A stretch of 55,227 nt of DNA from CAURNT01 sp963526495 (GTDB lineage: Bacteria > Fusobacteriota > Fusobacteriia > Fusobacteriales > Leptotrichiaceae), in contig CAURNT010000005.1 of NCBI GenBank assembly GCA_963526495.1, forward strand, positions 1-55,227, read 5' to 3'. The notes beneath the pieces are model-generated. The model was not told the origin of the DNA. It ran no database searches and was given only the letters and a program-made list of their open reading frames with translations. Shown here in pieces: positions 16,792-25,821 of this stretch. Each line of letters opens with the position of its first letter. Position 1 is the stretch's first letter. Position numbers and translations under genes: made by a program.

Positions 16792-19700
16792 ATGAAAAAA
16801 ATACAAATAATTTTAATTTTAATTACATTAATTTCTTGTAATAGTTTAGATAATAAAAATAATAATTTTTCTAATTTAACAAATGAAGAAAAAGTTGCAT
16901 ATATATTTAAAAATAGTAGCACAACTACTAATGATATTATTACACAAGATATGCTAAATGAATCAGGATATACTAAGCCTACTTCAAATTCTAATTCACT
17001 TAAATATACAGATGATGTATCAGGACATATTAAAAGCAAGACTATTGATAAAGTTAATTCTTCAGATATTAATATAGATTTTGAAACAATTAAATCAAAA
17101 GATGTATATAAGGTTAATGAAAATAAAGTACATATTTTTGAAATTTCACCTACATTGCCAATAGAAGAATACAGAAAATATGCTAATGTAACTATACCTA
17201 AAAATGTTGGAAGAAAAATAAATTCAGATAGTGAACTTCATTCTAAATTAGTTCTTAAATCATTTTTATTATCTAATCCTTATTTAGGAGAATTTAAACC
17301 AGATAATACAACCTATAAAAATAATATATTTATGTATAGTAATAAAGATTTAGATTCTATGGTTAATGTAGAAGGGATACTTAATTTATCATTTGGAGTT
17401 CAAAAAAGATTTACAAATAATTTTGCAAAACTTACTAATACACAAATATATATAAATAATATAGCTAACTCTAAAGACTATATAGCAGATATAGCAAATT
17501 ACTCTAATTTAATTTTTTATGATAAATATAGAGATAATAAGCAATTAAAGATTGTATCTATTGGAAATGGTGAAATAGGATTAAATAATTTCTGGACACC
17601 TAATGAATCAGCACTTAATTATCAAATTATGTCCCCAGAATTACAAAAAATGGCAAGAAGTGAAGTAATATTTGCTAAAAATATATTTCCAGAAGATATA
17701 ATACCCGAGAACAATAAAAATAACTTTGTTAATATATACAAAATCATTGAAAAAACAGACAATATCAAGGAAAAAAATTATTACGAACCTAAATATATTG
17801 ATAACAATGGAAAAATAACTTATGATACAAAACCTTTACTTCAAAGAGCAAATACCGTATCAACTAACGGATATATTAAAGAAAATGAATATAGGATTGG
17901 TTCAAGTTTTTCTGCATCTCGTATTGCTAAACTTGCATACGATCTAAAAGAAAGATATCCATTTTTAACTTATACACAGATAAAACAAATAATTCTTACA
18001 ACAGCAGATAGAGATGATAGTGGTTATTTATCAAATCTTACAGGTTGGGGAGTTGTTAATTACAATAAAGCTATGAAGGGAATTTCTAATCTTAATGCAG
18101 GACTTATTGAAGAAAGTAAATACTTTAATGGAATGTATGAGAAGATTTATGATAAAAAAGGTAACATTTTCTTTTATCTTGATATACCAAATGGAACAAT
18201 AGCTAAATGGGAAAATGATATATCATCAGGTTTAGAAGGAGATGGGAATAGTTTAGACAGTGATATAATTGAATATAACGCACAATTTAGTAAATCATAT
18301 CCTGAAATAAAAAAATATCAATATCGTGTACCACGTGTAATTGATAGCGAAAGAAATTTTTATGCAAATATAAAACAAGCAGGTTTGAGAAAAGCAGGGA
18401 AAGGACAAATAACACTTAGTGGAAAACAAAATTATACAACGGATACTGAAATATTAGATGGAACATTAGTATTAGCAAATAATAGTATGTCTAGATATTT
18501 GGTTTCAAAAAACTCAATATTACGTATAAGTTCTAAGGATTTCAACGGAAATATAGATATAAAAAATAATATAATATCTTCAGGTAAGGTAACTATAACT
18601 GATAATACAACTATAAAAGAATATATAGGATTAAAAGATTCTAACTTAACAATAGTTGCAGGTAAAACTTTAAATACTGATAAATTTAATTCTATTGGAA
18701 AATTAGAACTATATTTCACAGATCCATCTATTTTAACAAAAGAATTAATACCTATAATTTCTAAAAATGGATATAATATTAAAAATACATCATTAAACAA
18801 TTTATTTATTGATTTAGAAGAAATAGGAAATCAAAGATATAAGGTTAAATTTAAAGAAAATTCAACACTTGAAAATTTAAGTGAATCAGAACTTAGAAAT
18901 ATACCGTCATACGATATTAATAGAAGAAAATTTTTCGATAACTATTATGATAGAAGTTTTTATTATAATTTTGAAGATGAAAGAGAATTACCTACTATTA
19001 AAATGGCTAATATGATTACAAAATACGAAGATAAAAAAGAAACTGAAAAAGAAGTATTTACAGATATTTATCCAAGCTATATAGCAAGTATATTTGATTT
19101 TAATAATACAATTAAAAGTAATGAAATTAATTCAAGAATAGGAAATTTAGATAATCAAGTTAAATTATCAACTTTCTTATCTACTAATATATTTAAAAAT
19201 TCTAATTTTAATTCTTTTTCTCAAACTGTTAAAGGATTTTCAGGGAAAATTTTTAATATTTATGGTGGATACTATAATCAAAACTACACTTTTGATATAG
19301 ATAAAAAAATTAAAGGAGATAAAATATTATCAAATATGTATAATATTGGTATAGAAAAAGATTTTAAAATATCAAACACTAAATTAAATACATCATTTGA
19401 TTTTAGTTTTATAAACACTAACTTAAATAGAAAAATTAACGGTGATGAAGTTACATCTAATTTCAATTCTTTATTATTTAACATTGGAAATATTTTAATA
19501 CATGATATAAATATTTGGAATAATAAATTAAGTCTTTTTGCAACTCATAATACATCTATACTAAAATTAAACGATATAGAGGAAAAATCAAATAAAGAAG
19601 AACTTAAAGACTATATAACAAAAGTAAAATCTAAAACTTTTGTTAAAACCACATTAGGAATAGGAGCAAATATCAATAGCCCTATAACTAATAATATTTC

Positions 19701-19932
19701 TCTGTTAAATAGTTTCAAATATACTAATACAATTAATTCTAATATTGAATTAAATACTGAATTATTAGGAATAGAATATACCTCTAAAGGTAAAAGTATA
19801 GAAAAACATAATTTTGAATATTTACTTGGATTAGAATATCTAATAAATAACAAAAGTAAATTAAATATGAATATGTCTTATGATAGTTTAAATAAATTAG
19901 CTATTTCTATGAATATGTATTGGAAATGGTAA
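16792..19932 (+). CDS. Subtilase (S8) lipoprotein autotransporter with an altered triad
   Basis: 1046 residues. Lipoprotein signal ending LITLISC (Cys16). A subtilase-like domain covers about 110-430: the catalytic serine site RIGSSFSAS (Ser372), the following helix and TGWGVVNYNKAM match S8 proteases; HSKLV (His150) stands where HGTxV is expected; SIGNGE (Asn259) fits the oxyanion asparagine; but the Asp strand reads HIFEIS (Glu117 in place of Asp). A passenger repeat like PATR follows (LSGKQNYTTDTEILDGTLVL). The C-terminal about 270 residues form an autotransporter barrel ending MYWKW. NalP-type proteases share the lipoprotein/S8/barrel layout. Proteolytic activity is doubtful. Confidence 0.8.
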   Translation: MKKIQIILILITLISCNSLDNKNNNFSNLTNEEKVAYIFKNSSTTTNDIITQDMLNESGYTKPTSNSNSLKYTDDVSGHIKSKTIDKVNSSDINIDFETIKSKDVYKVNENKVHIFEISPTLPIEEYRKYANVTIPKNVGRKINSDSELHSKLVLKSFLLSNPYLGEFKPDNTTYKNNIFMYSNKDLDSMVNVEGILNLSFGVQKRFTNNFAKLTNTQIYINNIANSKDYIADIANYSNLIFYDKYRDNKQLKIVSIGNGEIGLNNFWTPNESALNYQIMSPELQKMARSEVIFAKNIFPEDIIPENNKNNFVNIYKIIEKTDNIKEKNYYEPKYIDNNGKITYDTKPLLQRANTVSTNGYIKENEYRIGSSFSASRIAKLAYDLKERYPFLTYTQIKQIILTTADRDDSGYLSNLTGWGVVNYNKAMKGISNLNAGLIEESKYFNGMYEKIYDKKGNIFFYLDIPNGTIAKWENDISSGLEGDGNSLDSDIIEYNAQFSKSYPEIKKYQYRVPRVIDSERNFYANIKQAGLRKAGKGQITLSGKQNYTTDTEILDGTLVLANNSMSRYLVSKNSILRISSKDFNGNIDIKNNIISSGKVTITDNTTIKEYIGLKDSNLTIVAGKTLNTDKFNSIGKLELYFTDPSILTKELIPIISKNGYNIKNTSLNNLFIDLEEIGNQRYKVKFKENSTLENLSESELRNIPSYDINRRKFFDNYYDRSFYYNFEDERELPTIKMANMITKYEDKKETEKEVFTDIYPSYIASIFDFNNTIKSNEINSRIGNLDNQVKLSTFLSTNIFKNSNFNSFSQTVKGFSGKIFNIYGGYYNQNYTFDIDKKIKGDKILSNMYNIGIEKDFKISNTKLNTSFDFSFINTNLNRKINGDEVTSNFNSLLFNIGNILIHDINIWNNKLSLFATHNTSILKLNDIEEKSNKEELKDYITKVKSKTFVKTTLGIGANINSPITNNISLLNSFKYTNTINSNIELNTELLGIEYTSKGKSIEKHNFEYLLGLEYLINNKSKLNMNMSYDSLNKLAISMNMYWKW

Positions 19933-19933
19933 T

Positions 19934-19970
19934 AAAATTGCACCACTAACTTAGTTAATGGTGCAATTTT
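19934..19970. terminator. Bidirectional terminator between convergent genes
   Basis: Stem AAAATTGCACCA / TGGTGCAATTTT (about 19934-19945 and 19959-19970) between the autotransporter (+) and the AlkD-like gene (-). It overlaps the last codons of the latter, whose C-terminal KLHH is encoded by the stem. Confidence 0.7.
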
Positions 19971-20635
19971 AATTTCCTTAAATATTCTTTTACATTTATA
20001 TCTATTTGTCTACTTTCTATAGCCTTTTGCAATGCTTTATTATGTACCCATTTATCTATTTTTTTCTCTTCAAAATATTTAATAGTTTTTTCATAATTAT
20101 ATACTAAAGCCATACTCAAATACCAAGATTTAACCATTTTTACATAATATTCATCATTATCTTCTGAATTTATTACTAAATCTGTATAATCATATAATCT
20201 ATTAGATAAAAGTAGTCCTCTACCATATCTTTTAATATATGGTTTATCACTATTTATACATTCTTTAGCAAATCTATAAACCTCTTTAGGATATTTTTTA
20301 AATACTTTAGGCGCTGATATATCACAGGTAGCCCAATTATCTATAAAAGGTAATATTTCTTTTATTCTATATATAGCCTTTTCTAAATCTTTTTCCTTTT
20401 CTAATATATACATATATATATTATATTCTTCAAAATATTTAAATTCTGTTAATTGATTAAGATATTTTTCTTTACTTTCAATATTTTTTAATTCTTTTTT
20501 TACAATTTCCCTTAATTTAGGAGTTCTCACTCCTATAACCTTATTTTCTTCTATATTAGGTATAAGTTTAAGTGTAAATTCTCTATATTTCTCATCTTTT
20601 AATTCTAATAAAATTTTTCTAATATACAACAACAT
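19955..20635 (-). CDS. AlkD-like DNA alkylation repair protein
   Basis: 226 residues, all-helical HEAT-like repeats. Family landmarks: GVRTPKLREIVKK (about 36-48), FIDNWATCDISAP (about 103-115), YIKRYGRGLLLS, and WVHNKALQKAIES near the C-terminus. AlkD-type glycosylases remove N3- and N7-alkylated bases from DNA. The tryptophan and aspartate of DNWATCD match the active-site region of the family. It precedes nothing downstream on its strand (terminator) and follows the CPBP gene by 11 bp, so the two are probably co-transcribed. Confidence 0.85.
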   Translation of the reverse strand: MLLYIRKILLELKDEKYREFTLKLIPNIEENKVIGVRTPKLREIVKKELKNIESKEKYLNQLTEFKYFEEYNIYMYILEKEKDLEKAIYRIKEILPFIDNWATCDISAPKVFKKYPKEVYRFAKECINSDKPYIKRYGRGLLLSNRLYDYTDLVINSEDNDEYYVKMVKSWYLSMALVYNYEKTIKYFEEKKIDKWVHNKALQKAIESRQIDINVKEYLRKLKLHH

Positions 20636-20646
20636 AAACTACTCCT

Positions 20647-21327
20647 CTAAAATATCAATTGGATAAAAGATATAAGATTATTTATAAAATGAGCAAATAT
20701 ACTTCCTTCTACTGACTTTGTTTTTATATATATATAACTTAATAATAAACCCATAGAAAAATATATAAAGAAAGAAGATATATTAAAATCATATAATACA
20801 TGTGCTAAAGAAAATAGTACACTTGATACTACAGAACCTATAACTTTATTTTTACTAAATCCAAATATAGTATATCTAAATATTAATTCTTCAGATATAG
20901 GTGCAAATATTACTAATGATAAAAACAATATCAAAGTATTTGTATTTTTAGCAATATTTTCTATAATATTTTGATTTTTAGGTATCAAATTAAAATAACT
21001 AACAAAATTAGATAAAATAATTGAAAATAAAGTGGTTAGTAAAGCAATTTTCACTAATACTTTTAATTCTTTTTTTGATATATTTTTTAATGAATATCTA
21101 AAAATTTTAATTTTAATTATTTTAAATAAAATTATAAATAATATTAAAAAAATTAAATTTGTATAAAACATAACATGTATTAAATTAATATATGAATTTT
21201 TACTAATAACAACATTAATTACTTCAATAATTGAACCTATAAAATTAGAAAATATATATATTAAAAATATACATAGTATTATTTTAATTTTTAATTTTAA
21301 ATTTAAACTTCTTAATTCTCCTATCAT
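20647..21327 (-). CDS. CPBP (Abi/CAAX-type) intramembrane protease family protein
   Basis: 226 residues with about 6-7 membrane segments. Motif 1 EELIFRY (EExxxR), motif 2 SVLFSLAHVLYD (FxxxH) and motif 3 HFINN are all present, so the glutamate, arginine and histidines of the active site are intact. Bacterial CPBP proteins are glutamyl-type intramembrane proteases tied to bacteriocin maturation or immunity, or of unknown role. No bacteriocin gene is adjacent. It is probably co-transcribed with the AlkD-like gene. Confidence 0.85.
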   Translation of the reverse strand: MIGELRSLNLKLKIKIILCIFLIYIFSNFIGSIIEVINVVISKNSYINLIHVMFYTNLIFLILFIILFKIIKIKIFRYSLKNISKKELKVLVKIALLTTLFSIILSNFVSYFNLIPKNQNIIENIAKNTNTLILFLSLVIFAPISEELIFRYTIFGFSKNKVIGSVVSSVLFSLAHVLYDFNISSFFIYFSMGLLLSYIYIKTKSVEGSIFAHFINNLISFIQLIF

Positions 21328-21391
21328 AAAATCATCCTCTTTTTTATTTTTATTATACTATATTTAATTTTTTATATAAATAAAATTTTAT

Positions 21392-21685
21392 CTAATTTTT
21401 ATGTTTTTTCATAAATATATTCATTCCGAATAAAATTAACAATAATAAAACTTGAGAAAATATAACTTGATAATTTGTATATATACCCAAAAATTCTATA
21501 GTAGGAAAATTATTAATAATAGTTAATGGTATATACCCAATAACTTGTAACATATGTACACTAACACCTAACATTTTAAACGATAATATATATATCAAAT
21601 ATGTTAGTATAAAAAATAAATTATGTATCTTAATTTTACTTGTTAAAAACATTAATACAAATCCTACTATTACTATTTTTTTCAT
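21392..21685 (-). CDS. Small membrane protein, unknown
   Basis: 97 residues from the ATG at 21685 (MKKIVIVGFVLM); the in-frame ATG 12 nt upstream is part of the GGAGG ribosome site and is rejected. Three hydrophobic segments, a short lysine-rich C-terminus (MKKHKN). No recognisable domain. It stands alone between the CPBP gene and the der operon. Confidence 0.5.
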   Translation of the reverse strand: MKKIVIVGFVLMFLTSKIKIHNLFFILTYLIYILSFKMLGVSVHMLQVIGYIPLTIINNFPTIEFLGIYTNYQVIFSQVLLLLILFGMNIFMKKHKN

Positions 21686-21799
21686 TATTACCTCCATAAT
21701 TTAATGTTAACTTATTGATTATACTAATATTTTTTTTATTTGTAAATAAAAAATATTTTTATACAAAATACTTTTATAATCAAAATATATTTAAGGTGT

Positions 21800-21836
21800 T
21801 ATAAAAAAGGATTATCTCTATATTGAAATAATCCTT
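21800..21836 (-). terminator. Terminator of the der operon
   Basis: Stem AAAGGATTAT / ATAATCCTTT type (about 21807-21816 and 21826-21836). On the minus strand it is followed by a T run and ATAACACC. It lies immediately after der. Confidence 0.8.
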
Positions 21837-21841
21837 TAATT

Positions 21842-23146
21842 CTATGATTTTTTATTAAATACTATATCTATTGGACATCCTTCAAACCCAAAATATTCTC
21901 TTAAATTATTTTCTATATATCTCTTATATGAAAAATGTACTAAATCTGGGTTATTAGCGAAAAATACAAATCTAGGTGGTGCTTGTCCTATTTGTGTACC
22001 ATAATTAATTTTAACAGCTCTACCTTTTCTAGTAGGCACAGGATTTTTAGCCATTAATTCTTCTAATACTTGATTTAATAATCCTGTTGATATTTTCTTA
22101 TTATATTCTTCATCTATATATTTAACTTGATCTATTATATTTATAGTTCTTTTACCAGTTAAAGCTGATATTGTAACTATCGGAGCATAATCTAAAAATG
22201 GAAGATCTGCTTTTACAAGATCTGTAAATTCCTTAACAGTTTTATTATCTTTTTCTATTAAATCCCATTTATTAATAGCTATTATTATAGGTTTTCTCTC
22301 TTCATATATTAAACCCGCTATTCTTTTATCTTGTTCTGTTAAAAGTTCAGTTGCATCAAGCATAAGAACACAAACATTAGCTCTTTGTATAGCTTTAATA
22401 GCTCTTAATACTGAATAATACTCTATATCATCTTCAACTTTTGATTTTTTTCTAATTCCAGCTGTATCTATTATTGTATATACATCTCCATTATATCTAA
22501 AACTTGAATCTATAGAATCACGAGTAGTTCCTGCTATATCACTTACTATGTTTCTTTCTTTATTAAGTATCTTATTTACAAAAGAAGATTTACCTGCATT
22601 AGGTCTTCCTAGAACTGCTATTGCTAATCCTTCTTCTTCTTGTTTTTCATAATTAACAGGAAATTTATCCACAGCTGCATCTAAAAGATCACCAAGATTA
22701 ACTTTATGTTCAGCTGATATTGCTATAACATCTTCAAATCCTAATGAATAAAATTCAAACATATTATCTTTTTCTTTCATATAATTATCTATTTTATTAA
22801 CAGCTACTACTACTTTTTTATTTTGCTTTCTCAATATACTTGCAATATCTTCATCAACTGCTGTTATTCCAGCTTTTCCATCTACAAGAAATATTATTGA
22901 ATCTGCTTCATCTATTGCAACTTTGGCTTGATCTTTTACTTTTTGCATTATATAGTCATTACTACGTGGTTCAAGTCCTCCAGTATCTACTAATAGAAAT
23001 TTTTTCCCAGACCATTCTGTTTCTCTATATAATCTATCACGAGTAACACCTTCTTCATTTTTAACTATAGATAATCTATCTCCTATCAACTTGTTAAAAA
23101 GTGTAGATTTCCCAACATTAGGTCTTCCTACTATTGCTACTATCAT
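21842..23146 (-). CDS. der: Ribosome biogenesis GTPase Der (EngA)
   Basis: 434 residues with two tandem GTPase domains: first GRPNVGKSTLFN, DTGG and NKID; second GRPNAGKSSFVN, DTAG and NKWD. A C-terminal KH-like domain follows (about 345-434). This double-G architecture is unique to Der, which matures the 50S subunit. Last gene of a seven-gene operon with a good AGGAGG site. Confidence 0.97.
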   Translation of the reverse strand: MIVAIVGRPNVGKSTLFNKLIGDRLSIVKNEEGVTRDRLYRETEWSGKKFLLVDTGGLEPRSNDYIMQKVKDQAKVAIDEADSIIFLVDGKAGITAVDEDIASILRKQNKKVVVAVNKIDNYMKEKDNMFEFYSLGFEDVIAISAEHKVNLGDLLDAAVDKFPVNYEKQEEEGLAIAVLGRPNAGKSSFVNKILNKERNIVSDIAGTTRDSIDSSFRYNGDVYTIIDTAGIRKKSKVEDDIEYYSVLRAIKAIQRANVCVLMLDATELLTEQDKRIAGLIYEERKPIIIAINKWDLIEKDNKTVKEFTDLVKADLPFLDYAPIVTISALTGKRTINIIDQVKYIDEEYNKKISTGLLNQVLEELMAKNPVPTRKGRAVKINYGTQIGQAPPRFVFFANNPDLVHFSYKRYIENNLREYFGFEGCPIDIVFNKKS

Positions 23147-23158
23147 TATTACCTCCTA

Positions 23159-23737
23159 TCATAATTTAATTATTATTATATCATTCATTTTTTCTAAAAC
23201 ATCTACAAATTCATTATTTACTAAAATTTTTACACTTACACGTTCATTATACATTTTTTCTAATACTTCTATATTATTTTTTTCAAAGAAAATATCAATT
23301 TCCTTAGATTTTGAATAATCATAATCTAATAAATATATATTTTTTTCAACATATTCTACTATACCTGCTTCATTTATTGCAAGTTTTGCACATTTAGCAT
23401 AATTTCTAATTAAACCACCTGCACCTAATTTAATTCCACCAAAATATCTAGTTGCTACTATTACAACATTAAAAACATCTAATCTTGTTATTATTTCAGC
23501 CATAGGTTTACCTGCTGTATTTAAAGGTTCTCCACAATCATTATACTTAAAGTATTCCTGTCCATTTTCTATAACTTTATAGGCATATACATTATGAGTA
23601 GCATCTGGATGTATAGTATTTATATACTCTATATATTCTTGTGCTTCTTTAACAGTATTTACAGGTTTAATATGACCTAAAAATTTAGATTTTTTTTCTA
23701 TAAACTCTACAGTTAACTCTCTATCTACTGTTTTCAT
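23159..23737 (-). CDS. yigZ: YigZ/IMPACT family protein
   Basis: 192 residues. The N-terminal IMPACT domain includes KKSKFLGHIKPV, HPDATHNVYAYK, NDCGEPLNTAGKPM and YFGGIKLGAGGLIR, which are the family signatures. A C-terminal ferredoxin-like DUF1949 region follows. Conserved of uncertain function, linked to translation control in the eukaryotic homologue. Its start overlaps the upstream membrane gene by 4 bp. Confidence 0.9.
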   Translation of the reverse strand: MKTVDRELTVEFIEKKSKFLGHIKPVNTVKEAQEYIEYINTIHPDATHNVYAYKVIENGQEYFKYNDCGEPLNTAGKPMAEIITRLDVFNVVIVATRYFGGIKLGAGGLIRNYAKCAKLAINEAGIVEYVEKNIYLLDYDYSKSKEIDIFFEKNNIEVLEKMYNERVSVKILVNNEFVDVLEKMNDIIIIKL

Positions 23738-24450
23738 CTAATTCCAAACCAAGAAAATATAGCTTTTGTTATTCCTGTAAATATATTAAATCTGTCTAAG
23801 AAATATATATATGCAAATAATATTATGTAGTAATAATTATTAAGTCTTAATAAAATTCTTTGAAGATCTAGGTCAGAATAAAATAATATTAAATTAGATA
23901 AATCTGAAGATAAGCCTATGGGCAAAAGTTCAATAAGTAATAAAGATAAACTCATAAAAAATATTCTTAAAAATATATTTATTAATTTACTAATTAGTAT
24001 TCTATCCGATATTATTAAACCTATATATTTACTAGCTAATAAAGATAAGATAATTAATAAAATATACACAACAAAATTAGCTAATGTTATTAATATTCTT
24101 GCTCTATCTGCATTTTTAGAAGTTTTAAAGTTATAGTTTAATCTATTTTGTGGAAATATTATTATAGGAAAACGAATAATTAAAAAAATTATTAAAAATA
24201 AGGCATCTTGTTTTCTAACTTGTCTTAAAGGATTAAGACTAGATGTCTTATAATACAATATTTCCTTATCTCCTAAAAAATATGCTATATATGATTTGAA
24301 AACATTTCTTAATGTCATTATTAAAGCATAAGCTATCAATATTCCTATAGGTTGAAGCAAATAATATATATTTGTAAAATATACAATACAAGCAATTACT
24401 ATAATAGATAGTATAAACATTAAATCTAATTTATCAAATTTTCTAATCAT
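23734..24450 (-). CDS. Site-2 protease-like (M50) membrane protein lacking the zinc motif
   Basis: 238 residues, about six membrane segments. The frame of short M50 peptidases is recognisable: AYFLGD (about 56-61), then SSLNPLRQV matching the LTLNPL..HID region, a proline-rich turn with PQNRLNY, ARILITLANFVVYI matching the ALAGPLANL helix, and LIELLPIGLSSDL matching NLLPIPPLDG. However, the HExxH helix reads NVFKSYIAYFLGD (N49, S53) and the DG motif is also lost, so no metal site remains. It is likely a pseudoprotease. Overlaps ddl by 8 bp within the der operon. Confidence 0.6.
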   Translation of the reverse strand: MIRKFDKLDLMFILSIIVIACIVYFTNIYYLLQPIGILIAYALIMTLRNVFKSYIAYFLGDKEILYYKTSSLNPLRQVRKQDALFLIIFLIIRFPIIIFPQNRLNYNFKTSKNADRARILITLANFVVYILLIILSLLASKYIGLIISDRILISKLINIFLRIFFMSLSLLLIELLPIGLSSDLSNLILFYSDLDLQRILLRLNNYYYIILFAYIYFLDRFNIFTGITKAIFSWFGIR

Positions 24451-25342
24451 TAGTTGATGCCTCTATTAAAAGATCTAAAGTTTGAGTGTAACTATAACCT
24501 TTACTTAAAGTTGATTTAGGTAATAATGAATTTTTAGTCATACCTGGTAAAGTATTAATTTCTAAGAAATAGGCCCTATTATCTACTAAAATATAGTCTA
24601 CCCTTGCATAACCTTTACACTTTAACGATTTATATACTTTTCTTGTGAAATCATCTATTTCATTTTGTAATTCTTTTTCAAATTCATGAACATACTCAAG
24701 TGCTCCACCATTTTCATATTTTGATTTATAATCAAAGAAAGTATCTTTAAGTGGTTCTATTAAAATAGTTGGAAATACCTCTCCTTTAATAATAGGAACA
24801 GATATTTCTATACCTTTCATTATTCTTTCAACTAAAGCTTCATCATCTATCAAAAATATTTCATTAAGAGCCTTTTCAAATTCTTCTTGATTAGTAGCAA
24901 AATTAATACCTATACTAGATCCTCCACTATTAGGTTTAAGTATTACTTTATCTCCAAGATTTAAGTCTGAAAAGTTTATTTTATCCCCTTTTCTTACACT
25001 TATACCATCAATAACTCTTACACCACTATTTTTAACTATTAACTTAGAAATATTCTTATCCATAGACATTGCACTTGATAAAACGCCACATCCTGAATAT
25101 GGTATATTCATACTATCTAATATAGCTTGTACTCTTCCATCTTCTCCAAATATACCATGTAAAGCAATATATACAAAATCAACATTCATATCCCTTAATT
25201 TAAATATATCTTCTGCTTTTTTCAATTCTAATCCTATAACTTCATATTTAGATTTATCAAGATTATTAATTATCTCCTTACCTGTATTTATAGAAACTTC
25301 TCTTTCACTTGATATTCCACCATAAATAACTGCAATTTTCAT
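24443..25342 (-). CDS. ddl: D-alanine--D-alanine ligase
   Basis: 299 residues. ATP-grasp enzyme: YGGISSEREVSINTG at the start, LHGIFGEDGRVQ, LKPNSGGSSIGI in the ATP-binding centre, and FLEINTLPGMT with the metal-binding Glu/Asn. It joins two D-Ala for peptidoglycan precursors. It lies between the STAS gene and the M50-like gene in an overlapping operon, away from murC/murB at the window end. Confidence 0.95.
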   Translation of the reverse strand: MKIAVIYGGISSEREVSINTGKEIINNLDKSKYEVIGLELKKAEDIFKLRDMNVDFVYIALHGIFGEDGRVQAILDSMNIPYSGCGVLSSAMSMDKNISKLIVKNSGVRVIDGISVRKGDKINFSDLNLGDKVILKPNSGGSSIGINFATNQEEFEKALNEIFLIDDEALVERIMKGIEISVPIIKGEVFPTILIEPLKDTFFDYKSKYENGGALEYVHEFEKELQNEIDDFTRKVYKSLKCKGYARVDYILVDNRAYFLEINTLPGMTKNSLLPKSTLSKGYSYTQTLDLLIEASTND

Positions 25343-25821
25343 TAATCTATCACCTTTTTCATAGCATCTACTACTGGTTTAAATGTTATTTTATTTTTTT
25401 CATTAAGATTCATTAATACTTCATGCATTTCTAAAATATATTTAGATTTTTCTTTCATATTAGATGTATCTTCACCTTCAATTTTTTTTATACTTAATAA
25501 ATCAATATCTTCATTTATAACATCACAAAATTTATCAATACCAGTTTGTTTTAATAAAGTTTGTGCTTCTAAACTTGGATTAAGTATAACAAATTTTTCA
25601 GATTTTTTAGTTTTTAGGTCTACTACTAATTTAGCTACTAAACCCAAAAAAGTTGAGTCCATATATTCTAATTGTGACATTTCAAAACTTAAAGTCTTAA
25701 TATCATTAAATATATTGTCTATATAATCTGATAAAATTTTAGCATTTTTCATAGTCGCTTTACCTATAATTTTAAATATATATCTTCCATCTAAGTTAAT
25801 ATATTGAAATTCATTATTCAT
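25342..25821 (-). CDS. STAS-domain protein (anti-sigma-antagonist-like)
   Basis: 159 residues. A STAS domain covers about 1-105: MSQLEYMDSTFLGLVAKL has the DSTFLG turn whose serine or threonine is the phosphorylation position in anti-anti-sigma factors. A charged helical C-terminus of about 50 residues follows. No partner kinase or phosphatase is encoded nearby. Overlaps hslO by 8 bp and ddl by 1 bp. It may regulate an unlinked switch or act as a structural scaffold. Confidence 0.75.
   Translation of the reverse strand: MNNEFQYINLDGRYIFKIIGKATMKNAKILSDYIDNIFNDIKTLSFEMSQLEYMDSTFLGLVAKLVVDLKTKKSEKFVILNPSLEAQTLLKQTGIDKFCDVINEDIDLLSIKKIEGEDTSNMKEKSKYILEMHEVLMNLNEKNKITFKPVVDAMKKVID

Noticed and set aside
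16680..17039. Minus-strand open frame over the start of the subtilase autotransporter
   Set aside because: No ribosome site, and the overlapping plus-strand lipoprotein signal and protease domain are clearly real.
18432..18800. 122-codon minus-strand frame within the autotransporter
   Set aside because: Antisense shadow without ribosome site.
22660..22675. TTATCCACA-like sequence as a DnaA box/origin hint
   Set aside because: A single copy within der coding sequence; no cluster and no dnaA nearby.
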